A stretch of DNA of 20,787 nt from CAZSPL01 sp964608735 (GTDB lineage Bacteria > JAJVIF01 > JAPKYR01 > CAZSPL01). Under the pieces are notes generated by a model, which saw only the letters and a program-made list of their open reading frames with translations, had not been told where the DNA came from and ran no database searches. Shown here one piece after another: positions 14,852-20,787 of this stretch. Position 1 is the stretch's first letter, and every line of letters begins with the position of its first letter. The stretch covers positions 1 to 20,787 of the forward strand of contig CAZSPL010000044.1 of assembly GCA_964608735.1 (NCBI GenBank). Reading direction: 5' to 3'. Made by a program: the position numbers and the translations under genes.

Positions 14852-15718
14852 ATGCGCAGGATCCCGTTTTTTATCGTCCCAATCGCGATTCTCATGCTAA
14901 TTGCCCCCGCGGCATCAGGCGCCGGTAATTACAAGGTGGCCTATGAATCCGAGGTCGCTAAGGATGTGTATAACATATATACCATCGACCTCGCAACGCC
15001 GGCGCCGACGCTGGCCTACGAGAATGCGCGTCATCCGTCGCTGACCTCGGAGGGCGCGCTGTTCTTCACGAGATACGAGGAAACCGACTGGGGTAATTAC
15101 TGGAAAAGCTACTACGTGTCCTACCGCGGCATCGAGGACGTAACGACCAACACCATCTACACCGAACTCGAGCCGACCGTGTCGCGTGACGGCAAGTATG
15201 TGGTGTTTTCATCGAACCGCGCCGATACCAAGGAGATAATTTTCGAGCCGCTCTCGGTCAGCGAGCCTACCGTCAGGATAACGCGTAATTCGCTGGACGA
15301 CGTGGAGCCGACAATCGACGCTTACGGCAAGTATATTTATTACACGTTGATTACGGGGAATGAATCATACATCTACAAGGTCAACTCCGATGGTACGGGG
15401 CAGGAAAGGCTAAGCGCCACCGGCACCCACGACAGGCACCCGTCGGTAAGCGGCGACAACTCCTTGCTTGCGTTCTCGAGCGAACGCGACGGCAACTCTG
15501 AAATCTACGTGATGGACCTTGGCACGAAGAGCGTAACGAGGCTCACGAACGACAAGGCATGGGACGGCCATCCGAGTATCTCGACCGACGGCAAGTGGAT
15601 AGTTTTCGCGAGCGACCGGGACGGCAACCGCGAGATATACGCAATCGGTTCCGACGGCTCGGGGCTTTTCCGCATCACGGAGAACGAGATAGCGGATGAC
15701 TATCCCTCTATCACTTGA
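14852..15718 (+). CDS. Secreted TolB-like beta-propeller protein
   Basis: A 288-residue exported protein composed of WD40-like (PD40) blades, as in the propeller of TolB. The signal peptide is MRRIPFFIVPIAILMLIAPA followed by a likely cut after SGA (residue 24). Blades repeat the pattern of a DG turn, then I.F.S.RDG..EIY: VSRDGKYVVFSSNRADTKEI, DAYGKYIYYT, DNSLLAFSSERDGNSEIYVM and TDGKWIVFASDRDGNREIYA. TolB itself is about 430 residues with an N-terminal domain before the propeller; here that domain is missing, so this is not TolB of the Tol-Pal system but a stand-alone propeller, probably protein-binding. The ATG follows GGAGG (14839-14843) by 8 bases. The frame is open further left to 14795, but that start would lie upstream of the predicted transcript. 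Confidence 0.8.
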   Translation: MRRIPFFIVPIAILMLIAPAASGAGNYKVAYESEVAKDVYNIYTIDLATPAPTLAYENARHPSLTSEGALFFTRYEETDWGNYWKSYYVSYRGIEDVTTNTIYTELEPTVSRDGKYVVFSSNRADTKEIIFEPLSVSEPTVRITRNSLDDVEPTIDAYGKYIYYTLITGNESYIYKVNSDGTGQERLSATGTHDRHPSVSGDNSLLAFSSERDGNSEIYVMDLGTKSVTRLTNDKAWDGHPSISTDGKWIVFASDRDGNREIYAIGSDGSGLFRITENEIADDYPSIT

Positions 15719-15753
15719 TTCAACATCAGCGAAAGATTGCATACGGCTAAAAC

Positions 15754-15777
15754 AAACCCCCTTTCCCGGGGGTTTTT
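15754..15777 (+). terminator. Intrinsic terminator of the TolB-like gene
   Basis: AAACCCCC (15754-15761) and GGGGGTTT (15768-15775) enclose TTTCCC, and the stem ends in a run of five T. This is a classic Rho-independent terminator 36 bases after the stop. Confidence 0.85.
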
Positions 15778-15781
15778 AAGT

Positions 15782-15812
15782 TTCCCCGCGGACGGGTTCC
15801 GCGTCGGGGGGA
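15782..15812. repeat. Imperfect GC-rich hairpin between two terminators
   Basis: CCCCG.CGGA at about 15784-15792 pairs with TCCGCGTCGGGG at about 15798-15809, with a small bulge. It has no T run. It stands between the plus-strand and minus-strand terminators, so three hairpins follow within 90 bases. Confidence 0.5.
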
Positions 15813-15814
15813 TG

Positions 15815-15841
15815 AAAAAACCGCGGTATCCCGCGGCTTTT
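15815..15841. terminator. Two-way terminator between convergent genes
   Basis: CCGCGG (15821-15826), loop TATC, CCGCGG (15831-15836), with six A on the left and a T run on the right. On the minus strand the stem is followed by six T, 22 bases past the stop of the fibronectin III gene, so it serves that gene best and the plus strand as a back-up. Confidence 0.75.
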
Positions 15842-15862
15842 GGAGAGCACCATTTGAAAAAG

Positions 15863-16360
15863 CTAAGGTGTCGCTGAGAATACTGAATCGCTCTTGTCCG
15901 ATTCGAGGCCGTAGATGTCATAGGCGCTTACCCTGTAGCCATAGACATACTTCGGCAAGATTCCCCAGTCGTCGAACTGCGCCCAGTGGGTCCCTACTGT
16001 GTCATAGAGTCCGAATGAAGCGTCAGCCTGCGTGTCGTTTTCGATCTGGGTAATCAGACTGGCGACGTAGGGAGTGATTGAATGGGCCAGGGTCGAGTAG
16101 TCCTGGATATTGTGCTTGAGGCTGTAGCGGTAGATTCGGTAGCCCATCAAGTCACTCTCGGCATTGGCGTCCCATTCCACATGAATGCGGGTCGGATAGG
16201 GATAAACCCATGCATCGGCCCAGACATTCTGCGGAGTCGCCGGCGCAACGTTATTCGGTGGGATAACGATATCGCCGGGCGTGAGACTCGCGTTACAACT
16301 GAACAGTGCCAGACTGCTGAGTGTAACGATTATAACGCCCAAGATCAGATTGCGAATCAT
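15863..16360 (-). CDS. Small lipoprotein with a fibronectin type III domain
   Basis: A 165-residue predicted lipoprotein. The signal peptide is MIRNLILGVIIVTLSSLALFS with Cys22 in LFSC, a good lipobox. A short Pro/Asn linker (PGDIVIPPNNVAPATP) leads into one fibronectin type III-like domain (about 41-160): VHVEWD-type strand IHVEWDANAESDLMGYRIYR, and the final strand YVYGYRVSAYDIYGLES. Such domains act as spacers or bind glycans or proteins, and here the domain is the whole mature protein. GAGGAG 7-10 bases before the ATG is the ribosome site. Convergent with the TolB-like gene. The function is unknown. Confidence 0.78.
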   Translation of the reverse strand: MIRNLILGVIIVTLSSLALFSCNASLTPGDIVIPPNNVAPATPQNVWADAWVYPYPTRIHVEWDANAESDLMGYRIYRYSLKHNIQDYSTLAHSITPYVASLITQIENDTQADASFGLYDTVGTHWAQFDDWGILPKYVYGYRVSAYDIYGLESDKSDSVFSATP

Positions 16361-16519
16361 GTCTCACTCCTCATACCATGGTTTGAGGTAAAGAATTCTT
16401 ACCTTTTCAAGATAATCCAACCAGAAGCCGCAAAAAAGCCTCCGATGTAATTATTATCATCGGGCAACCACGGATTTTTCCTTGCCGGGGCGATATGTTC
16501 GGATTAAGCCCGCACGGGC
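16361..16519 (-). other. Intergenic region between glgA and the fibronectin III gene
   Basis: A 159-base gap with the glgA terminator at 16432-16464 and a dyad GGTAA-A-GAATTC-TTACC at 16387-16403, about 27-43 bases upstream of the lipoprotein ATG. TTGAAA is present on the minus strand at 16410-16405, but no -10 fits at 17 bases. Otherwise I see nothing in it. Confidence 0.4.
16432..16464 (-). terminator. Intrinsic terminator downstream of glgA
   Basis: On the minus strand, GCCCGATG and CATCGGAGGC form a stem (with a two-base bulge) around an AT-rich loop and are followed by six T (16437-16432). It lies 56 bases past the glgA stop and ends the glycogen operon. Confidence 0.75.
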
Positions 16520-16522
16520 TTA
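16505..16522. repeat. Hairpin overlapping the glgA stop codon
   Basis: TAAGCCCG (16505-16512) and CGGGCTTA (16515-16522) are exact complements and include the glgA TAA on the minus strand. No T run follows, so it probably protects the 3' end while the true terminator is at 16432-16464. Confidence 0.5.
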
Positions 16523-17971
16523 TGATTCGCGCATAAGTTTGCGGTACGCCTTGAGATATTCCTTCGCGCTGCGCGCCCAGGAGAAATCCTCGGCGAACCC
16601 GTTCTCCATAAGCTTCGCCATCACCTTCGGCTTGCCGTAAAACACGATGGCCTTCTTGACCGCTTTCACAAGCGCCGATGTGGAGAATTCGCGGAACTTG
16701 ATGCCGTTCCCGCGGCCGGTTTTTTCGCTGAAATTGGTGACGGTATCATCCAGCCCACCGGTAGCCCTTACGACGGGGATCGTTCCATATGCAAGGCTGT
16801 ACATCTGGTTCAGGCCGCACGGCTCGTAGCGGCTCGGCATGAGGAAGAAATCGGATCCCGCCTCTATCTTGTGAGCCAGTTCGGATGAGAATGCAATCTT
16901 CACCGCCATCGCTTTCGGATTCTGCTTGGCGAGTACCTTCAGCTTGCTCTCAAGCTCCGGATCCCCGGACCCGAGAATCACGATCTGTATTTTTTTCTTC
17001 AGGATGTCACGGGCGGCATCGGCTAAGAGGTCGATCCCCTTCTGCGCGGTCAGGCGCGTGATGACGCCGAACAGCGGTGTATCCGGTTCGACGGGAAGCC
17101 CGATCGTCTTCTGGAGATCCGCCTTGCACTTGGCTTTGCCGGAGACGTCACGCGCGCTGAAATTGGCGGCGATGGCTTTATCCGTCTGGGGATTCCATTC
17201 GGCGGTGTCGATGCCGTTCAATATCCCCCGGAGCTTGCATGCGTTGGTAGTGAGGACGCCGTTCAGCCCGCAGCCGTATTCCTCGGTCTGGATTTCTTTT
17301 GCATAGCGCTTGCTGACGGTGGTGATGAGGTCTGCGAATACTATGCCACCCTTGAGGAAGTTTATCTTCTCGTAATATTCGAGTTTGTCGGACGCGAAGA
17401 ATTCCCATCCGAGGTTAAGCATGGGCCAGTCCCAATGCCAGAAAAGCCCCTGGTAGCCGAGGTTGTGGATGGTCAGCACCGATTTCGCCCCGGCGAAGAA
17501 AGTGTCGTTCGCCATATTCGATTTGAGGAAAACGCATGCGAGGGCCGTTTGCCAGTCATTAGTGTGTATGATGTCGGGCTTGAATCCCATCGCCTTGCTC
17601 GCGACGAGGAACGCCTTGGAGAAGAAGATGAAGCGTTCGGCGTTGTCGGGGTAGTCCCCGGCGGCTGTCTGGTAGAGCTCTTCGCGGTCGAAGTATGACT
17701 CGTTGGCGATGAACCATCTCTTAGCGGGGAGATTTCCATTGAGCGTGAGAATCCGCCCGGGGCGGGGCTTGTCGCCGATATAGCATCCCACCTGCTTGCC
17801 GGAATCGGAGATATCGAATCCGCCCTTTGCGACGGACCTGTAGTAGGGCGAGACACAGACCACTTCGTGACCGGCTTCCGCGAGCCTGTCTGGAAGCGCT
17901 CCCGCGACATCGGCCAACCCACCCGTCTTCGAATAGGGAACTACCTCGCTGGTGGCGTAGAGTATTTTCAT
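16520..17971 (-). CDS. glgA: Glycogen synthase
   Basis: GT5 glycogen/starch synthase: transfers glucose from ADP-glucose (sometimes UDP-glucose) to the growing alpha-1,4-glucan in the cytosol. The 483-residue length is standard. The N-terminus MKILYATSEVVPYSKTGGLADV holds the Lys15-Thr-Gly-Gly-Leu nucleotide-sugar loop. HTNDWQT (136-142) contains the active-site His136. RLTAQKG at 306-312 gives the phosphate-binding Arg306 and Lys311, and SRYEPCGLNQMYSLAYG (380-396) gives Glu383, with TGGLDDTV after it. All key residues are intact. GAGGAGGAAG precedes the ATG. It is the last gene of the operon, 39 bases after the GalT gene. No ADP-glucose pyrophosphorylase gene is in the window, so its sugar donor comes from elsewhere or from the GalT-family enzymes. 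Confidence 0.97.
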   Translation of the reverse strand: MKILYATSEVVPYSKTGGLADVAGALPDRLAEAGHEVVCVSPYYRSVAKGGFDISDSGKQVGCYIGDKPRPGRILTLNGNLPAKRWFIANESYFDREELYQTAAGDYPDNAERFIFFSKAFLVASKAMGFKPDIIHTNDWQTALACVFLKSNMANDTFFAGAKSVLTIHNLGYQGLFWHWDWPMLNLGWEFFASDKLEYYEKINFLKGGIVFADLITTVSKRYAKEIQTEEYGCGLNGVLTTNACKLRGILNGIDTAEWNPQTDKAIAANFSARDVSGKAKCKADLQKTIGLPVEPDTPLFGVITRLTAQKGIDLLADAARDILKKKIQIVILGSGDPELESKLKVLAKQNPKAMAVKIAFSSELAHKIEAGSDFFLMPSRYEPCGLNQMYSLAYGTIPVVRATGGLDDTVTNFSEKTGRGNGIKFREFSTSALVKAVKKAIVFYGKPKVMAKLMENGFAEDFSWARSAKEYLKAYRKLMRES

Positions 17972-18010
17972 GTTTTCTTCCTCCTCGTTTGCTAAAGCGC
18001 GACCACCGAA

Positions 18011-19036
18011 TTATTTGAATTCGGTCAAATCTACATCCCTGAGATACGCCGCGGCATCCTCGGGCGCGGTATGGTTGATGAAGAAACCGGAGCCCCATTC
18101 GAACCCGGCGACTTTCGTCGACTGCGGAATTATCTCGAAATGCCAGTGGTAATATTCGCGCACCATGTCGTCGAAGGGGGACGAGTGCAGCATGAAATTG
18201 TATGCGGGCCAGTTGAGGGCAATCATGATGCGCTTGAGTGTGTCCTGGAAGATCCGGGCGAGGTTTTCGGTCTCGCGCTTCTTGATGTCCTCGAAGTGGC
18301 TGTCGTGCTCCCTCGGAAGTATCCATGTTTCGAAAGGGAAGCGCGGCGCGAACGGTTCGAGCGCGACGAAGTCGTCGTTGATGCTCACCACGCGGGTGCC
18401 GTCGTTAACTTCCTGGCGCACGATATCACAGAAAATGCAGCGTTCCTTGTAGCGGAAATACCTCTTCGCGCCCTCGAGTTCCTCGTAGACCATCTGCGGT
18501 ACGATGGGTAGCGCGATGAGCTGCGAGTGAGTATGTTCGAGGCTCGCGCCGGCCTCGGAACCGAGGTTCTTGAAGATGAGGATATATTTGAAACGCTTGT
18601 CGCGTTTCAGGTCGATCATACGGTCGCGGTATGCCCAGATTACATCCTCGAATCGCACGCTGGGCATGATGGAGAGCCTTCCATAATGGTCGGGGGTTTC
18701 GATGATGACTTCGTGCGCGCCGATGCCGTTCATCTTGTCGTAGACCCCTTCACCTGAGCGGTCGAGGTTTCCTTCGATGCGAAGGGCGGGGAATTTGTTC
18801 GGTGTGACGCGGAGAGTCCAGCCCGGCTCGTTCGGCTTCGAGCCCGCCGTCCTGTAAGCCAGCACTTCAGGGGGAGTGGCCGATTCATTTCCCGTGCAAA
18901 ACGGGCAGAATTTCGGTTGTCCCTCTCCCGGCTCGATGCGCACCTTCACCTGCCCGACATTGACGGGCTTCTTCGCGCTCTGTGGGGATATTATCACCCA
19001 TCGGTTAGTGATCGGGTCTTTACGCAGAACGGGCAT
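18011..19036 (-). CDS. galT: Galactose-1-phosphate uridylyltransferase family protein, intact active site
   Basis: Member of the GalT branch of the HIT superfamily, which moves a nucleotidyl group between sugar phosphates through a uridylyl-histidine intermediate. 341 residues. Starts MPVLRKDPITNRWVIIS. One zinc site is Cys44 and Cys47 (CPFC), with His117 (TPDH) and His168. The active motif H-T-H-S-Q has the nucleophile His170. A second pair Cys200/Cys203 with YHWHFEI (297, 299) forms the other metal site. HTHSQ differs from the HPHGQ of E. coli GalT, so the true substrate may not be galactose-1-P. ADP-glucose or UDP-glucose conversion is plausible next to glgA; the plant homologue At5g18200 acts as an ADP-glucose phosphorylase. 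GGAG lies 8 bases before the ATG, 14 bases after the paralogue's stop. Function beyond the family is inference. Confidence 0.9.
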   Translation of the reverse strand: MPVLRKDPITNRWVIISPQSAKKPVNVGQVKVRIEPGEGQPKFCPFCTGNESATPPEVLAYRTAGSKPNEPGWTLRVTPNKFPALRIEGNLDRSGEGVYDKMNGIGAHEVIIETPDHYGRLSIMPSVRFEDVIWAYRDRMIDLKRDKRFKYILIFKNLGSEAGASLEHTHSQLIALPIVPQMVYEELEGAKRYFRYKERCIFCDIVRQEVNDGTRVVSINDDFVALEPFAPRFPFETWILPREHDSHFEDIKKRETENLARIFQDTLKRIMIALNWPAYNFMLHSSPFDDMVREYYHWHFEIIPQSTKVAGFEWGSGFFINHTAPEDAAAYLRDVDLTEFK

Positions 19037-19050
19037 TTACACCACTCCGT

Positions 19051-20082
19051 CTAATATTCATCCGAGTTACGAAGAGCATTCGCGCCATCCTCCGGAGACA
19101 TGGGATTGATATAGAACCCCGAACCCCATTCGAAACCGGCCAGCTTGGTGAGCGTGGGGACTACCTCGAAATGCCAGTGAAAGTCCTGGTCGATTGTCGA
19201 GATGGTCCCAGTCGAGGATACGAACGACGGCCGCGTGTGAAGTATCATATTGAACGGCGGGTCATTGAGGATCTTCTTGATCTTGGCGAGGTAGCGTTTC
19301 ACTATCACGGCGAGGTCCATCACCTCGTCCTTCGATATGGATGTGTATGCCGATTGATGCTGCTTCGGGAGAATGATGACCTCGAAGGGGGAACGCGATG
19401 CATAGGGTATAAACACAAGGAAATTCTTGTTCTCATCGACGATTCGCAACCCGTCGGAAAGTTCCTGCCGTATGATGTCGCAATAGAGGCATCGTTCCTT
19501 GAAATCGTAATATGCTTTCGCGCCGCTCATCTCTTCCTTCAGATGCTTCGGCAGGATCGGCAGGGCGATCAACTGCGAGAGGGCGTGTCCATATGAGAAT
19601 TCCGGGTTGATCCCATGGTTTTTAAATATGAGAACATACTTGACGCGCTGGTCGCGATAGAGGTCGATGATGCGGTCTCGGTAGGCCCAGAGGACCATCT
19701 CTACCTGCGCGTCCTCCATCTCGGGGATAAACTCGTCGTGGCGGGGCGATTCGATGACTATCTCATACGCGCCGATGCCGTTCATTTCATCGAACATGCC
19801 GACCGCTCGGCGGCCCATATCCCCCTCGACCTCGAGCACGGGATGGTCGTGCGGCACGACCCTCACCGACCAGCCGGGCTGATTCCGCTCGGTCCCCTTC
19901 ATCCTGTATGACAATATTTCCGGGCGGGTGGAATTTTCCCTGCCCTCATCATACGGGCAGTCTTTGGCAAGGGCATCCGGTCGCGGATGCGCCACCACGG
20001 CGAGGTCGCCGGGACGTTTCGAACGTTCAGTGGAAATAATCACCCAGCGTCCGCTGATGGGATCTTTTCTCAGTTCAGGCAT
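19051..20082 (-). CDS. GalT-family paralogue with altered active site
   Basis: A 343-residue paralogue of the neighbouring GalT, clearly homologous from MPELRKDPISGRWVIIS to AGFEWGSGFYINPMSPED. The catalytic motif H-x-H-x-Q is H166-A-L168-S-Q170, so the nucleophilic His is a Leu (CTC codon). The first zinc pair CPFC is CPYD (Cys42, Asp45), so one Cys ligand is lost, while Cys198/Cys201 and FHWHFEV (302, 304) remain. There is also an insertion of several residues near 285-298 (RPSFVSSTGT). Without the nucleophile the usual ping-pong reaction cannot run, yet the frame is intact and the fold well kept, so it is not a decayed gene. It could be a regulatory or structural partner of the intact GalT, a sugar-nucleotide sensor, or use another mechanism. 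It is the second gene seen in the operon, 56 bases after the branching enzyme. Confidence 0.82.
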   Translation of the reverse strand: MPELRKDPISGRWVIISTERSKRPGDLAVVAHPRPDALAKDCPYDEGRENSTRPEILSYRMKGTERNQPGWSVRVVPHDHPVLEVEGDMGRRAVGMFDEMNGIGAYEIVIESPRHDEFIPEMEDAQVEMVLWAYRDRIIDLYRDQRVKYVLIFKNHGINPEFSYGHALSQLIALPILPKHLKEEMSGAKAYYDFKERCLYCDIIRQELSDGLRIVDENKNFLVFIPYASRSPFEVIILPKQHQSAYTSISKDEVMDLAVIVKRYLAKIKKILNDPPFNMILHTRPSFVSSTGTISTIDQDFHWHFEVVPTLTKLAGFEWGSGFYINPMSPEDGANALRNSDEY

Positions 20083-20138
20083 TTACCGCATTTCCCTTCC
20101 TGCACGGCGCGAAACATGTTTATACCACCGGGATGCAC

Positions 20139-20787
20139 TCATAACAAGCCGATAAATGGGAAGTCATCCCGGGACATGCGTTCAACCTCGGCCTTCTCCT
20201 CGTAGCCAATCGGGTTTCCCGCCTTAACGCTTTCATATATATCGAGGATGCGCGCGACATTGGATGCATGCTCCGTAAATCGCTTTAGCGCGTAATCCTT
20301 GACATGGCCGGTAGTGATGAGGAACGGCCAATCGGAGGATTCCGCGAGCAGGTGCTGGCGTCGCGCAACGCCGGACAAAAGATCGAGTTCGCGATTGGCA
20401 CCCGGAACATGCCCCCCGAGAACGGCTTCGAGTCTCTCGGAAAGTGGATAAAGAATCCGCCACAACCATCCGGTTTCAGGATTCAGCCAGACATCATCGC
20501 CGCCGCCGTCTCCCCAGCTTCCGGACGGCAGGGCGATGCATTGCGTCGGCGGATTCGCCGCGAGATCTTCGGAAAGAGTGACCGCCTTCAACTCGGTATC
20601 GGCTCCGAGCAGCCTGTAGCATTCCTTGAACCATTCGAGCCCCTCGTGCCACCAGTGACCGAAAAGCTCCGCGTCGTACGGCGCGCAGACTATGCCCCCT
20701 TCGCGCAAGGCCCACTTTACGAGCCCCACGAAATGCCAGGCCTGCTGCGACGCCTGCTGGACTCGTCGAGCCCGGTGGGTTCGATCG
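20139..20787 (-). CDS. GH57 1,4-alpha-glucan branching enzyme (DUF1957), 5' partial
   Basis: C-terminal part of a GH57 branching enzyme, which cuts an alpha-1,4-glucan and rejoins the piece by an alpha-1,6 link. The frame is open to the right edge; 215 residues are visible. The catalytic Asp lies in CAPYDAELFGHWWHEG (Asp38 of the fragment), matching Asp354 of the Thermococcus enzyme. The Glu nucleophile is in the missing part. The C-terminal domain carries LPSGSWGDGGGDDVWLN and SDWPFLITTGHVKDYALKRFTEH, both typical of this DUF1957-containing family. The GTG at 20729 encodes an internal Val and is not the start. It is the first gene of the visible operon and supplies branch points for the glucan made by GlgA. 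Confidence 0.92.
   Translation of the reverse strand, partial: DRTHRARRVQQASQQAWHFVGLVKWALREGGIVCAPYDAELFGHWWHEGLEWFKECYRLLGADTELKAVTLSEDLAANPPTQCIALPSGSWGDGGGDDVWLNPETGWLWRILYPLSERLEAVLGGHVPGANRELDLLSGVARRQHLLAESSDWPFLITTGHVKDYALKRFTEHASNVARILDIYESVKAGNPIGYEEKAEVERMSRDDFPFIGLL

Noticed and set aside
1..20787. tRNA, rRNA, CRISPR array, transposase or phage genes
   Set aside because: None could be recognised; the inverted and tandem repeats found are too short or irregular for a CRISPR array, and no cas-like or integrase-like protein is present.

Overview
The window is a 20.8 kb piece of a fairly GC-rich bacterial chromosome, cut inside a gene at both ends. Lipoprotein signal peptides, a TolB-like propeller, an RlpA-like double-psi barrel domain and a DUF2723 membrane protein suggest a Gram-negative (diderm) organism. 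The mixture (GH39 glycosidase, WG repeats, GH57 branching enzyme with GalT and GlgA, many orphan lipoproteins) would suit a poorly cultured candidate phylum, but the sequence does not allow a confident placement. Several genes start with TTG or GTG. Readable promoters are of the sigma-70 kind, for example TTGACC-17-TATAAT at 9770-9798.

Layout. 1-2561 (+): the 3' part of a GH39 glycosidase, then a WG-repeat exported protein coupled to it. 2735-4045 (+): an HD-GYP cyclic-di-GMP phosphodiesterase, convergent with an isocitrate/isopropylmalate-family dehydrogenase (4124-5242, -). Both stop codons lie in a 90-bp near-perfect inverted repeat. 5357-5899 (-): a thermonuclease-like lipoprotein, divergent from a PQQ-type beta-propeller protein (5989-7185, +). 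7269-8630 (+): a membrane-anchored HEAT-repeat protein. 8730-9650 (-): an RpoD-type sigma factor with its own promoter. 9811-10530 (-): a membrane-anchored TPR protein, divergent from a secreted double-psi barrel protein (10611-11252, +). 11323-13032 (+): a lipoprotein with two PrcB-like domains, whose stop codon overlaps that of a DUF2723 membrane protein (13029-14711, -). 14852-15718 (+): a secreted TolB-like propeller, then a dense block of terminators and a small fibronectin III lipoprotein (15863-16360, -).

16520-20787 (-) is the most coherent unit: a glycogen operon read from the right edge leftwards, GH57 branching enzyme (5' end outside), two tandem GalT-family proteins, then glycogen synthase GlgA. 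The upstream GalT paralogue has lost the nucleophilic histidine (HxHxQ is H-A-L-S-Q) and one zinc cysteine, while the downstream copy keeps both. No glgC is visible in the window.

The best leads are the catalytically altered GalT paralogue inside the glycogen operon, the inverted repeat that supplies the stop codons of two convergent genes, and the palindromes between divergent promoters at 14741-14852. I found no tRNA, rRNA, CRISPR array, transposase or prophage gene. No stretch over 300 bases is without a gene; the longest gaps (about 160-175 bases) are described as features.
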